DNA from: Lepidostoma basale
Lineage: Eukaryota; Arthropoda; Insecta; Trichoptera; Lepidostomatidae
Length of the DNA: 64,000 bases
NCBI GenBank assembly: GCA_022606425.2
Contig: JAHDVF020000240.1
Location: 2,356,001-2,420,000, forward strand
Direction: 5' to 3'
Below the pieces are notes generated by a model. It had not been told where the DNA came from. It made no database searches and saw only the letters and a program-made list of their open reading frames with translations. Of this stretch, positions 11,236-22,504 are shown piece after piece. Both the position numbers and the translations under genes were made by a program. Numbering within the stretch: position 1 is the stretch's first letter; the number at the start of each line of letters is the position of its first letter.

Positions 11236-11468
11236 AAATATATATTTTTTTGATGATGCAATGCTTTCCTTGGTCTTCCACGGCTTTTCTTTGAACTCAC
11301 ACTGCTTGTATACAACCTTTTAACAATTCTTTTCTCGTCCATTCGTTCCATATGTCCAAACCATCTAAGGGATATTTTTTGATTTTATTTATAATGCAAT
11401 CATCTGCTCTACATTTCTTCCTTTTATCGTGGTTCGGTATTCTATCATACATATATCGTTTTCCCATT
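11236..11468 (-). mobile_element. RTE-C internal fragment
   Basis: The minus strand reads an RTE-C segment: ICMIEYR-like, the KCRADDCI region, MERMDEKRIVKRLYTSSVS and SKKSRGRPRKALHHQ. It lacks the usual 3' end and tail, so it has lost both ends (3' deletion or recombination in addition to 5' truncation). It lies in AT-rich DNA without visible target duplications. Confidence 0.7.
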
Positions 11469-11938
11469 TATTCAAATATATTTTAATTTCATAAATTATT
11501 TTAATATAATACTATTAAATAATTTAAAACATTTTTTTAAGATTTCTTGTTACTATAACATCTAGTAATGTTCATCATACGAGTACGTTTACGTATCATA
11601 GGTTAATTTATCCAATACTTAATTCTAAGAACGGCACTCAGAAATTGTATAGCCGTAATGGGTACAAAAATGCAATCATTATTAAAACATCAAGTGTTTG
11701 AATAACGTTATATAAAACTTAACCATTTGTGAAGAAGTGATGGAGTACTTATCTACTTGGTGGGTACCTACCTACTTTCTCCAATTAACGGAAGTTGCAT
11801 ATGATAATAAAAATAATGAATTAGGCTGAATTATAAGGCACAGTTTTTAAGAGAGAAAAAAAATTAACGCCCGCTGTTGACGCATGTTTAATGTTACATT
11901 TTAACAAAAAACGAGTTTATAATAAATTGTATGTTTTT

Positions 11939-12610
11939 AACTAATTAACTAACTATCACACCGTCTCTCCGGAGGAGTAGGCAGAAAGAATGGACCGCCA
12001 CATTGCTCTATCTTGACATACTTCTCTCGATTCCTGTATATTCATACATCGTGTCATGCACGTAAGTCGATTTCTCCGACTCTTTATATTTTCTTGTCAA
12101 GTTTTCCTCGGTCTTCCCATATTTCTAGTTCGTTTACATATGTACTCGTACTTTCTTCACCATTCTGTTTTCATTTATTCTTTCTATGTGTCCAAACCAT
12201 CTTAACGACCCTTTCATTATTTTGTTCAAAACACTTTCGTTCGTACCGCATTCACTTTTTATATTCACATTTGATACTCTATCATGTACAGATTTGCCGC
12301 ATATTCGTCTTAGAGATCTTATTTTTACTGCATTTCTTTTACTTTTATCCTTCTTTTGCCAATTCCATACAATAAGGTCGGCATAAGAACATAATTATGC
12401 ACTGATATTTCGAAATGGCTTTTTTGCGGTGGCAACTTTAAGTGCACCATTTATTCTGTTGCCTGCCTCAACCCTTATTTCAGTATCCTTGTCATCTCTC
12501 CCATCCTCTGCAAACATACTTTCTAAATAAACGAATTCATCCACTTGTTCCAGATTTTCACCGTTCACGCTAATGTTGCACACTATCACGCTTTCTTCTT
12601 TTTCAGGGGA
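11939..12610 (-). mobile_element. 5'-truncated RTE-A copy
   Basis: Starting from the AACTAATTAACTAAC tail, minus-strand sequence covers the RTE-A C-terminus, the NWQKKD region and, after a small deletion near 12372-12380, LMPTLL and the upstream segment ENLEQVDEFVYLESMF with GNRINGALKVATA. It is thus one of the longer RTE-A relics. The 120-codon plus-strand frame opposite it is a shadow. Confidence 0.85.
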
Positions 12611-12685
12611 TATATTTATATAATGAAATATTTAAAAATATAATTTAATTATAATCTAATTATAAACTTATTAAAAAATATATAA

Positions 12686-12739
12686 TTCCAATCGTCAATG
12701 TTTTGAATATTTACATATTCAAAACATTGACGATTGGAA
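12686..12739. repeat. Perfect 25-bp hairpin
   Basis: TTCCAATCGTCAATG... and its exact reverse complement are separated by only four bases (TTAC). Arms are 25 bp with no mismatch, which is unusual for old AT-rich DNA. It carries none of the hammerhead-like core of the larger foldbacks. It may be a recent palindromic duplication or the core of a tiny MITE. Confidence 0.85.
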
Positions 12740-12839
12740 GAAAAAAAAACTTTATTAAAACGAAACAAAAAATCTACACGCATTACCACTATATTTACTA
12801 AGCAAACAAAATGAATCGAAAAAATTGAATTTAGAATAA

Positions 12840-13130
12840 CAATGCTGTTTTCCGCATTCGCCGCTAGGCGCGCGTTTTGTTTTGCACGTTCGAAGTTTGA
12901 ATTGACACAGCTTTCCGCCGCACATGCGCAAACCATCCCATTGTGTCCTGATGCCGAGTTTGCTCTTCTATTATACGGAGCAGACATTTATCGCCTACCC
13001 GTCTATTGTCGCAGCAATTATCACCCATTGTGTGGAGTGCGATTCGGTAAAATAAATACAGTTTCAAATTTTATTATTTTCAGGGACGTACGAGAATTGT
13101 ACGCACATGTATAATGGACTACAAAATGTC
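12840..13130. other. GC-richer unique patch
   Basis: The patch is GC-richer than its surroundings and contains CGCACATGCGCA, one mismatch from the palindromic NRF-1/Ewg-type site. Short frames exist on both strands without recognisable domains. It could be a diverged exon or a regulatory patch; nothing stronger can be said. Confidence 0.25.
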
Positions 13131-13285
13131 GCGTGAGAAGTCCTATTACCTGCAGACAATTTACTTAAAAAAATTAATGAAAAAATGTGTCAAAGTTAAC
13201 ACATGATCGATAGTTTTGATTAAGGTTTATATTTTGATGACACTCGAATGTAATAAGCTTACCAGTTATTTATTATTTTATATTT

Positions 13286-13490
13286 GTATTTTATATAAAA
13301 AAAAATTGTGGACTTTAGACGGTCGAAGTGTGCGCGGGAGATGCCTATTGGTGGCGATGAAGTTCGCAACCCATCACACTGCGTCTTTAACGGGGGCGAA
13401 AAGAGAAGGGTGGAGTGCCGCATCATTTAAAGTGTGACAGTCCATTCTTTCTACCTACCCTTTCGGGGAGACTGCGTGATGGTTAGTTAG
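13286..13490 (+). mobile_element. Mini-RTE: internally deleted RTE-A with 13-bp target duplication
   Basis: 13318-13424 matches the 5' UTR end and first codons of the full-length RTE (GTGTGCG.GGGAGAT.., DEVRNPS, then RRVECRI). Seven bases later, 13432-13490 matches its last codons and tail (CATTCTTTCT.CCTACCC, CGGGGAGAC, GATGGTTAGTTAG). About 2.9 kb of endonuclease and reverse transcriptase is absent. TTATTTTATATTT is duplicated at 13273-13285 and 13491-13503. The remnant is non-autonomous and keeps both element ends. Deletion either before or after insertion would explain it. Confidence 0.85.
13341..13430 (+). pseudogene. 29-codon leader ORF of the mini-RTE
   Basis: ATG at 13341 begins MPIGGDEVRNPS and ends ...RRVECRII before TAA at 13428-13430. 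It matches the N-terminus of the full-length RTE ORF (MPTGVDEVRNPS... at 25854), which supports that start codon. It is a truncated leader, not a functional protein. Confidence 0.75.
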
Positions 13491-13570
13491 TTATTTTATA
13501 TTTTGATTGACTTTTTTTTTGTTAATTGAGCAGTACACAATTGAGTTCTAGTGCCAATCATTATGTGTGA

Positions 13571-13895
13571 AAATTAAGCTTGGAGCTGCAAAAGTAGGAT
13601 AAATGATGTAGAAATGAGATAACTGAGAAGAATGTGTAAACGGGAAACGATATATGATAGAATCACGAACGACGAAATAAAGAAGAAATGTAAGGTAAAT
13701 GATTGCATCATAAGTAAAATTAAAAAAGGAAGGTGTATTGAACGAATGGATGAGAGAAGAATGGTTAAAATATTGTATACAAGTAGTGTGAGTCAAAAGA
13801 GAAGCCTTGGCGACCACATTCGAAGTCGGAAAAATCGACGAGCGTATATGTTACGATCTATGAATGCATAGGGAACTTGAGAGAGACAGTTGTAT
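13571..13895 (+). mobile_element. RTE-C 3' fragment, decayed
   Basis: Plus-strand sequence reads RTE-C: KLGAAKVG, RRMCKRETIYDRITNDEIKKK, a CKVNDCIISK segment, IERMDERRMVKILYTSSVSQ and RSRKNRRAYMLRSMN. There is an internal deletion between the TSSVS segment and RSRKNRR. The expected C-terminus and tail are missing after about 13895. Confidence 0.75.
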
Positions 13896-14379
13896 ATATA
13901 CGAGTACATGTATCCTTATCCTTCTACGATATATAAATAAAAACCATCGGTTTTAAAATTTGAACACCGAAGAAGGATGAAATCCATCTGATACGTGTCT
14001 ATAAATTGCTGTGAAAACATGTTTTTTGAGTATTTTATTTCAAATATTTATCTTCTCTACAAAAAGGTGAAGCTCTCATTTGTGTATATTAATCTTAGAA
14101 AATCATTTGAAAACAATTAGTAAAAAAAATATTTTTTTATTAGAGACACTTCATTTCGTCCTACCTCAAATTACTTATTTTTAATTTATATAATATCATT
14201 TAGCATCCTCTAAATACGTTATCATTGTCCTAAATTTCTTAACGAGTTCCAAGTAACACTTTCCAATATTTCAAGACCTACCCAAATGTATAAAGTCACA
14301 TCAATTTTCGTTAATTACCATATTCTGCTCCATTTACTAGTGTATATAAACTGCAACGAGTTGAAATTTCGTCACATTT

Positions 14380-14475
14380 GATAATGCCTCAGAATGGCGA
14401 AACATGTTATTCCCATAAAATACAATAAAACTTCTAGAAAACTGACGTTTTCATTCGTATGAATTATAAAATAAT
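14380..14475 (+). repeat. Foldback gamma half-unit
   Basis: TGATAATGCC, GGCGAAACATGTTATTCCCAT, AATAAAACTTCTAGAAAACTG and GTTTTCATTCGTATGAATTA are all gamma-family right-arm elements. No matching left arm is within reach, so this is a half-unit or one arm of a decayed unit. Confidence 0.7.
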
Positions 14476-14903
14476 GTTCATTATAAAATTATTACTTATT
14501 TTAAGTAATAATTCATCAGTATTCCATTATTTTTTTCTACTTCTAGTTAAAGGCATCTGTGTTATCTCTCGTTTATTACTTTATGCACATCCGCTCTTTT
14601 AATCTTCTCTGCTATCTGAGAAATGATCCTACGTTTCATCTCGTCGGCTAAATAAATCTTAGATTATCAGATAAACACAACACTAATGAGTCCACATAAA
14701 TTTTTCGTTTGAGGTACGAGGAGTACAATATAAATAAACGTATGCTATTTTGGATAATGTGCAATTATTTCTTCATTGTACTAAAGTTTCATACGAACAA
14801 CAGTTATTTTTATTCAGCTAAATCTGACAATACTAAATCAGCAAATAACATGCGTTACCAGTTTTTTTTTATAAATTGGGTTTTTACTCAAATGCTAATA
14901 TAA

Positions 14904-15246
14904 GAAAAGGAATGTAGAGCGCCAGAAGGTTTTATGAACAAAATTATGAAAGGATCGCTGCGTTGGTTCGAACATATGGAGCGCATGGATGAAGCAAGAA
15001 TGGTTATGAAAGTATACGTTAATGATGTAAATGGAGTACGGAGTCGAGGCAGACCGAGGAAAACATGGCATGACCAAATTAATCAAATTTTAAAGGTTGG
15101 TCATGTTAGAAGTCGGAAGAATCGACGTGCGTGTATGACTCGCTGTATAAATGTGGAGGAAGCTAGAGAGGTGTGCCAGGATAGAGTAGTGTGGCGGTCC
15201 ATTGTCTCTGCCTACCCGAAACGGCGTGATGGTTTGTTGTTGTTGC
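14904..15246 (+). mobile_element. 5'-truncated RTE-B copy
   Basis: It reads ECRAPEGFMNKIMKGSLRWF, EHMERMDEARMVMKVYVND, GVRSRGRPRKTWHDQINQIL, then KVGHVRSRKNRRACMTRCIN and EEAREVCQDRVVWRSIVSAYP. It ends with the TGTTGTTGTTG tail. The frame from 14934 to the end is nearly clean, suggesting relative youth. Only about the last 110 codons were inserted. Confidence 0.88.
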
Positions 15247-15334
15247 TGGGTTTTTTACGCTAATTATTATAATATTGTATTTTTTTAAAATTAAACAACA
15301 ATTAAAACACCAGTAATTCAACTTATATTATTTA

Positions 15335-15745
15335 TGAATTGTTTTTTTTTCACTTTTGAGTTTATTTTTCGAAGGTTAACACCTTCATCATCGGAAGATC
15401 AATATAAACTAACTAATAATATTTTAAACAAAATAAGAAAGAAGTATGTCACATGTGCGAATAAAAATTAGACAAATTGCCTGGGGCAGAATTAACAAGG
15501 GGTTAATGGGTCAATTTTTGATATTTTGAGAATGTTTTTTTGCAAGAAAGTTGTTGAGGGTGATTAATTACTCTAAAAATATTATAAATTTACCAAAGTT
15601 TTTTGCATTCATTATTGTTGTCGAATATTTAACAAAATTTTAAACTAGGTTATATCGCTCTCTCGATGATGAAGGTGTAAAGCCTTCGAAATGGTACAAA
15701 TAAACTCAAAAGTGGAAAAAACTGTGTTTTAATTCATAAAAAATT
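15335..15745. repeat. Foldback unit, family iota
   Basis: Left CACTTTTGAGTTTATTT..CGAAGG (15351-15376) and right CCTTCGAAATGGTACAAATAAACTCAAAAGTG (15682-15713) are inverted. Inside each is a GATGATGAAGGTGTAAAG-like box, the family's version of the core, with C3 and other core bases altered. The centre is about 250 bp of AT-rich DNA. Confidence 0.65.
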
Positions 15746-15749
15746 TGTC

Positions 15750-16700
15750 ATTTTGAAATTCCACAGTATTAACGCCTTAAGTTTATCTAAAATTATTTTT
15801 TTTGTTACCAACCCAGCCTAATAAAAAATAATATGAATGAAGATGTTTGTATTCTAGTTGTAAAATTAAATTAATTTATTAGAAAAACTTGTATCGTTTT
15901 TCTAAGTATTATCAATGGTAGCGAGATTCAAACTAGCAGCTGTTTTTATGCCCGAGTTAATGGTGCAGAATAAGTACTTAAAGTAATTATTGTGGATTAA
16001 TATTATACATTGTTAACAATAATTAACAGCTAAGTGATATAAAATTATACTGTTCCTAACACTAACTTCCTCTCTGCATTATCTTCTTCAGACTATCAGA
16101 GTTTATTATAATATTTTATTAATATTTAGTTCCTTTCCATAAATTCAAAAATATTATTTTGTCTGTAAAAAATTTGTTTAAATATATTATTTAAACATTT
16201 TATTATACAGTTCAAAGTGAACTTCAAACAGGAGATTCAGAAAAAAAAACATTGGATATTCAATATTCTATCCATAATTAACTCCCGTTTTTTTTATATG
16301 TTCTATAGTAGTCACAAGATTCGCCATGCTTGTATATTATACAAAATATGCTAGAGCTCCATTATATGTCTTGTATAAGCGGATTATTTTTGGAATTAGA
16401 TAGATCCTTAATTCTAAAGCTGATAAACGCTTACTACCTTCAAAACATATTAAGACAACCATTATATAATTCATAAAAATGAACAAATAAGTGTTTTTAG
16501 TTTATATTGATATTAAAAACCGTTTTATAGAAATTGTTTTATATTTTATATGAGTGCCATAGCATTTTCAAACTGCTACTTACATTTTTACAAATTTAAT
16601 GTTGAGTTTAACATCGTTGTTCAAGAAACAAAAAACTTTTCACATTAGATTTATCACACGATATTGAACGACAAATTTCACTCAGTTAATAAAAATGTAT
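15750..16700. other. AT-rich stretch, no gene
   Basis: No supported frames or repeats. Short A/T-rich runs only. Confidence 0.45.
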
Positions 16701-16960
16701 AGTTAATAAAATGATATATTTTAACTATTCCCACTTTTGTCTTTATTTCAACAGCGACCGGTTTCCCCAGCCTCGCTGGCTTCGGCAGACTGATTTGGTC
16801 AGACCAGTATGTCGATGCCAGTGAGCCTGGCGAAACCGGTCGCTGTCGAAATAAAAACAAAAGTGAAAATAGTTTAAAAAAAAACATCGTTTTATTTAAC
16901 TATTATTTTAAATGAACTTCCAACAATAGATTTCAGTGAAATCATTAGATTATCTTTAAA
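16700..16960. repeat. Foldback unit, family beta
   Basis: Inverted arms CCCACTTTTGTCTTTATTTC and GAAATAAAAACAAAAGTGAA enclose two cores: ACCGGTTTC with a CTGGC/GCCAG stem and a TGTCGA box, on each strand. The right-hand (plus) core at about 16809-16845 is the better one. The one-sided outer tail (ATTTCAGTGAAATCATTAGATT) is as in the 4231 copy. Confidence 0.75.
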
Positions 16961-17079
16961 ATGTTAACAGTATTTAAACTTTTTTATCTAACAAATGCCA
17001 GATTCAATTATCTCTACGATAAATAGGACTGGGCTTGAGGAAACTTTGTTTTGCTCTGCCGTTTTAGTTTATTAAAATA

Positions 17080-17235
17080 TTATTTATTTTTTTTTTTATA
17101 TACTTTATTTACAACAAATTTTTTTTTTTAAATAAATTAAATTAAATATAACACATGTTTCGGACAATTCTGTGCTCCCTCAGCGATATTATAAAGATAT
17201 TCATGATATTATAAAATTAGTATTTTTCTTTTTTA
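17080..17235. repeat. Foldback delta half-unit
   Basis: TTTTTTTATATACTTTATTTACAAC, ACACATGTTTCGGACAATTC, CTCCCTCAGCGATATTATAAAG is the delta left arm, carrying the core on the minus strand. It is immediately followed by a second delta left arm at 17236, so two delta units lie in tandem with the first missing its right arm. Confidence 0.7.
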
Positions 17236-17540
17236 TATACTTTGTATATACAGCACTAACTTTTTTTTAAATTTTAATTAAATATCAGATATGTTTCGGA
17301 CAATACGGTTCTTCCCCGGTGATATTAGAAAGATATTTAAAATATTATAAAATTGTTTACAAATATGATCATTTTTATCTTTATAATATAACTGAGGAAG
17401 GACCGGGTTGTCCGAAACATTTTGATATTTGATTTTTTTAAATATTAGTGTTGTATATACAAAGTACGTAAAAAATAAAAAGACAAGTAAAAAATCTACA
17501 ATATAGAGTATGGCGAACATAGAAGAAATATTCAAATATT
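17236..17540. repeat. Foldback unit, family delta
   Basis: The left arm has TACTTTGTATATACAGCACT and ATATGTTTCGGACAATACGG. The inverted right arm has ACTGAGGAAGGACCGGGTTG, TCCGAAACATTTTG and TTGTATATACAAAGTA. The plus-strand core reads a CTGAGGA box, a GGAC stem arm, GTCC, GAA, ACATT. The one-sided tail ends GTATGGCGAACATAGAAGA, which is also seen at 18530 and 53690. Confidence 0.75.
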
Positions 17541-17965
17541 ATTTTATTTCCAATAGGTATGATTTACATCATGGTTTTAGCAACCCTGTGCCATCTTAAT
17601 TTAAAAGCAATATTTTCGTATAGAATGTCTATTGATAATAATAATTTGTTGAGTATACGTATGATATTCTTTTGTGTGTCTTGCCGATTCAACAATAGCA
17701 AAAACACATTATTCACTAAACGAGCTAATGGACGAAGTTCTTTACATAACAATGTTGCTGGGTATCTATAAAATAAATAATACGTATTGTTCCAAAATAC
17801 ATTTTGCTCAACCGTTTCATACTAATGCATAGTTATAAAGAGAATACTTATGTTTTATTTATCTTTTTTTTTATATAATTTGTATTTACAACTCTTAAAT
17901 TAAAAAGAAAAATTACATAGACTTGTTTCGGACAAACAGTTCTTTTTCAGTGATACATATCGCAC

Positions 17966-18220
17966 GTTGAAAACAAAAGTGACACTATACAAAAATCTCA
18001 ATTTTTCAGTACGGTCATTTAAAGTTCTTGTGAGGTCAATAACTTGACTGTGAGTAGAAATATATCTAATGTTGTTGTTTTATATATTAGTTTAGATATT
18101 ATTCTATCAGAATCTAGTTGATTTTAATTAGGTTAATAAGCAGACAAAACTTTAAATGACCGTACTGAAAAATTTAAATTTTTGTATAGTGTCACTTTAG
18201 TTTTCAACGTGCGATATTAT
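17966..18220. mobile_element. MITE with about 70-bp terminal inverted repeats, nested in delta
   Basis: ATCGCACGTTGAAAAC... GACACTATACAAAAAT... TTTCAGTACGGTCATTTAAAG at 17968-18032 is repeated inverted at 18155-18219 (CTTTAAATGACCGTACTGAAA ... GTTTTCAACGTGCGAT), near perfect. The centre of about 120 bp has no ORF. Flanks suggest a very short duplication (AT or ATA), which is too AT-rich to be sure of. Confidence 0.75.
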
Positions 18221-18410
18221 AAAGATATGTTTTTTTAAATATTATAAAAAATTTTACAAGATCTGACAGATGTTATAAAGATTTATTTTGGAAAGTTTAT
18301 TCAAACTAAATACTTATGATTAAATAATGTTTATTTAAACTTTATAACATCTGTCAGATCATGTTAACAATTTTATGATATTTTTTAAAAATGTATCTTT
18401 ATAATATGTA

Positions 18411-18445
18411 TCACTGAAGAAGGACTGTTTGTCCGAAACATGCCT
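18411..18445 (+). ncRNA. Hammerhead-like motif, delta right arm
   Basis: A CTGAAGA box at 18414-18420 is followed by one extra A, a GGAC/GTCC stem with a five-base loop, GAA at 18435-18437 and ACATG. Core boxes match the hammerhead consensus (CTGANGA and GAA), but the extra base before stem II departs from it. Stem III is imperfect (ACATGC) and stem I is weak, so catalysis is doubtful in this copy. Confidence 0.4.
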
Positions 18446-18599
18446 ATGTAATTTTATTTTTTTAATGTAAGTATTATATATACAAAGTTTATAAAAAGTA
18501 AAAAAAGAAACAAACCTACATAACAACACAAAGTATGGCGTATATAAAAGAAAAAAATTCTTATGCATATAAATATTTTACAAACATGACAAATAATGA

Positions 18600-19904
18600 G
18601 ATATTTTTTTATAAATTAAATATTTTGAACGAGCCTATTGAGAAAATGACTCTTTGCTGCTCACATTTTCATAAAATTAAAATAATTTTAATTTCAAATC
18701 GCATCTAATCAGTTTATTTTCTCAAAAAACATTACAAATATACTTATCGTTTGAGGCATATATTTGAGAACAGGTAATATAGCAGGAACGCATGATTGTT
18801 GGTATGACATTAGAAAGACAAGATTCTCTATAAAGTCAGACTAAATATAGATTTTTTAAATTAAAAAATCCAATTGAAACAAGACGAATAATTTATATAT
18901 TGGTAATATTAAATGTGGAACTGATTTGTTGTTGCTTGGACAACAGTACCATTATTAACCATATTGTACGTAACTAATGGTGAAAACTAATAATTTATAT
19001 ATATTATATAATGGATGCAACCGATAAAGCCTTGTAAGGGTATTACAGATATCTGGCATAATTGTTATGTAATACCTAAGCATGATTAAATATGTCATCT
19101 CTTGTTCTTCTTATATAATCCCCATCACTTTGTGCTAGATCAATATTTTTAGATAGAGTTTAATCTACCCTTTTTGCTTAGTACATAAACAACGATACTG
19201 CATTATTGCTATTTTTTTACACCGAGGAAGGACATGCACGGATCTAATCATCATTGAAAAAATATTTTAATTTAAGAAATTATCAAACATCAGAACTCTT
19301 GATTTTGTCTAAAACGGAGCTTGTCTTAAATATGAATAATAATAAATACGAATAAAAACGACATATATTATAATAAAACATCTAGAAAACTATATATTAG
19401 AAAGTTTATTATTTATAGAGACTTATATCATTGCTCAAAAATAAATAATACGTATATTAATGTTAAATAAATAAATTATTGTGATGAACGCTAGCTCAAA
19501 TTTTTTAAGTTTTTAATTTGAAATTCATACGAGTAGATTATATTGTATTGATTTTGTGATAAATATAGATACATTATGCCACACATATTTGTGTAGGTTT
19601 GTTTTACTACGTATTATCAGGATTTGGTCTTAAGATGACAATGTATTACATATTATGAAACTTTCTCTATCTCAGATACTAAACTCAGTGAATGTAAACT
19701 TATAACATCTACCAGTTAAATTCTAACATGATTTCCCTATAAAACGTCTTACTTATTTGTTAGACAATACAAAGGAATCCAGACACTTTGAAACACTGCT
19801 TAATTTAATGCTAAAATATTTTCTGGCAATTAGATAAAAACATTAGAAATCATAATAATTTTACTAAGTTTAAACTACATCTATATGTTATAATAATCTT
19901 TATT
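18600..19904. other. AT-rich stretch, no gene
   Basis: This is the longest quiet stretch of the first third. I see no supported open frame, no long inverted or direct repeat and no LINE or SINE signature. Confidence 0.45.
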
Positions 19905-20462
19905 AGTCACGCTATTTCACCGAAGAGGTAAGCAGAGAGAATAGACCACCACACTACTTGATCCCGACACACGTCTCTAGCTTCCTCCACATTCATACAG
20001 CGAACCATACAGGCACATTGATTCATCCGACTTCCAACATGGTCGACTTTTAAAATTTGATTAATATGGTACTGGCAAGTTTTTCTCGATCTCCCACGAC
20101 TCAATATTCCATTCACATAGTTAACGTTTACATTCTCAACCATTCTTCTTTCATCCATGCGTTCTATAAGTTCAAACCTTTCATATTTTTATTGATAAGA
20201 CTTTCTTCTGCTCTACATTCTTCTTTTTATCAGCATTTGAAATTCTGTCATACATCGTTTTATCATACATCGTCTTAAGAATCTCTTAACCGCATTTATT
20301 CTGCTCAGGTTCTTCTTCTGCCAGTTCCATGCTTCACTTCCATTCATCAGGGTTGGTACTTAAACTCTATCGTGAAGGGCTATTTTTGCTTTCATTGATT
20401 AATTTTTAAATCCAATAACAGTTTTCAACGCTCCGTTAACTTTGTTATCCGCACCAACCCTT
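19905..20462 (-). mobile_element. 5'-truncated RTE-B copy
   Basis: On the minus strand: MDERRMVENVNVNYVNGI, a SRGRSRKTCQYHINQIL segment, EEARDVCRDQVVW, and further upstream MYDRISNAD-, ESRINAVK- and KVNGALKTVIGFKN-like segments ending at the GADNKVNG region near 20460. Several frameshifts (for example near 20160-20280) break it. The 3' tail is not obvious. Confidence 0.8.
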
Positions 20463-21235
20463 CAATGCATTTTTATAAAAAATAAAGTAAAGTTAATTAA
20501 TTGTTTAAACACTTTTTTTGTAAACATGAAATATTTTTTAAATAACTCGTTATTCCTCAAAACAATGCAAAATTATTTTCAAGAAACAGTAATATAGGAT
20601 TAAATGTACCTACGATCGGAATCATATATCCCAAATTATATCAATGCAGTTTTTTTTATTTTAACATTTCTTTATTGTAAGTTTAATGTGTTTTAAAATT
20701 GCAAAAGTGTAAAAAAAAACATTAATAAAATTTTATACGATCAAATTATAGCCTCATAAGAATCCAATTAGAACGTGAAATTAAAAGTGATCTCGTAAAT
20801 ATAGAAAAGAGGTTCAAATCGTTTTTATGTTCTAAAGTGAAACAGGAAATAAATACTAAAATCTAATTCTCGAATGTGTTTTGTTAAAAAAAAATAGCAT
20901 CTCACTTTAATAGGTACTTATGCATTTTTAATTATTAATCAAATGTTTTAAATACGATAACAAAATCTTTAAAAGTTCATAAAGATACAGAAAATGTGAT
21001 GTATTTTTTTAAATAAAAGTACTTGATTTTGGATCATTGTGATAACTGAATTCTGTTTTTTTCATTTTAGTATTCAGATATTTTGCCTTTCTGGGGCATT
21101 ATCAAATTGTAATTTTTAAGACGATACTGACTGTAAACACTAGAATACAATTGTTTTAAACGTCAATCTTAGGTTTAAAGAAAGTGTTCTGACGTTAATA
21201 TGTCTGGATTAATTATACAATTATGACATATTTTT
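20463..21235. other. No gene; one gamma half-arm
   Basis: AT-rich DNA. At 21050-21120 the run TTTTGCCTTTCTGGGGCATTATCAAATT resembles the gamma left arm (TTTCGCCCTTCTAAGGCATT), so a decayed gamma half is likely there. Nothing else is recognised. Confidence 0.45.
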
Positions 21236-21239
21236 AATC

Positions 21240-21475
21240 TCCGAAGTATTTATAGTTTCTTGAACAATGATGTAAAACTCCTTAATAAATTATTAATACC
21301 AATGAAAACGTCAGTTTGTAGAAATTTTATTATATTTTATGGGAATGGCATGTTTCGTCTAACTGAGGTATTAATAAATGTCATTTTATAATGCCTTAGT
21401 CAGGCGAAATATATAATGCCCGTGAAATATCTGTTTCTAGAAAACTACATTTTCAATGTGCATAGAAACAACCAA
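21240..21475. repeat. Foldback unit, family gamma
   Basis: Left end GTTTCTTGAACAATGATGTA, then ACCAATGAAAACGTCAGTTT, TATTATATTTTATGGGAATG, GGCATGTTTCGTC. After a short centre comes the inverted arm TATAATGCCTTAGTCAGGCG. This is the complete long-left gamma form, mutated in the right-hand ACATGT palindrome. Confidence 0.72.
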
Positions 21476-21732
21476 TAAAACGAAAGCTTCTTAAAGCTAT
21501 ATTATATTTGTAATAAATAACTAATCACATACTCGTATAGTCTTATTAGGGCAAATGTGGCTTATTAGGGCAGTACACTTTTTTAGCAAAAATCTTAAAT
21601 TGTCAATTAGCTAAAAAATATCAAACATTAATCTTTCAATAAATATGCGTTTTTATTAAAACATTATGAATGTTTGCAAATAATTAAACCAATTGTTCAT
21701 GTTTGTCAATATAACTATGGTTTTAAAGATAG

Positions 21733-22005
21733 CCCACTGTTTTGGCCGAAACACTGTGATACTTTAATATTATTTGTTTAAATTTTAAACTCTATTATTT
21801 TACATATCACAATTTATTTATATGAATTTGTCGCAAAAGCTGTTTTACAGCTATGTTGTCATCATTAGGTTTTTACCTACAACCAACCTTCCAACAAACA
21901 ACTCAGCTGTAAGTTGGTAGGTAGGCGAAACAGCTGTCACGACAAACTCTTAAAAATAAATTATGATACGTACAATCACCGTTTCAAATTTAAATATTTG
22001 AAATG
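21733..22005. repeat. Foldback unit, family alpha
   Basis: TGTTTTGGCCGAAACACTGTGA opens the unit. The left core is decayed (GCTGTTTTACAGCTATGTTGT, CATCATTAGG) and the right core reads GGCGAAACAGCTGTCACGACA at 21931-21951. Between the arms lies an extra small repeat with AACTCAGCTGTAAGTTGGTAGG. The right outer arm is AAATAAATTATGATACGTACA. Confidence 0.65.
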
Positions 22006-22504
22006 TTTTTTTGGTATTGATTGTGATAATATAGGCTACTGTTGACCCGTGTGAAAAATCCCTAATATCCTCTAAACGAAATAACTCATTTAAACATGTG
22101 AGACCAACGCCAAAAGATTTATACACATCCAACCCCCGATGACTCTAAACGCTAACAAAAGGTATAATAATAAAAAAGCAGCGCGTTCACCCGTGGCGAT
22201 AAAAGGGTTAAAAAAGGATCAAAAAGGAGCAAAGTGCGGGCAGAGAATTCGGACCGACAGGTTGTTGGTCCCGCCTGAGGTCCAGATAAAAAAAACACAA
22301 GTCAAGGGCCTCAAAAAATTTACGAGGACATTTCTACAACGCGCTCAATGAAAGAACAGATGAACTTATGAATATATAATTTTTTTTTTAATACACGTTT
22401 TTATGGTTATTGCGATATTAATAAATGGAACCAGGCAATGAATGAACTAATCTTTTCACGTTAAATATCATAACAAACCAATCAAACCTAACTTTTACAC
22501 TGGT
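22006..22504. other. No gene recognised
   Basis: A 70-codon plus frame at 22139-22351 is lysine-rich, low-complexity and without a domain, so I do not call it. The remainder is AT-rich. Confidence 0.4.

Larger units (their letters stand above)
17866..18545. repeat. Foldback unit delta interrupted by a MITE
   Basis: The outer arms (ATAATTTGTATTTACAAC, GACTTGTTTCGGACAAACAG at 17878-17943; GAAGAAGGACTG, GTCCGAAACATGCCT, TATATATACAAAGTT at 18415-18489) form the delta pair. The centre contains ATCTGACAGATGTTATAAAG at 18258 and its inverted match at 18338-18360. A separate MITE occupies about 17966-18220. The tail GTATGGCGTATATAAAAGAA resembles that of the other delta units. Confidence 0.75.
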
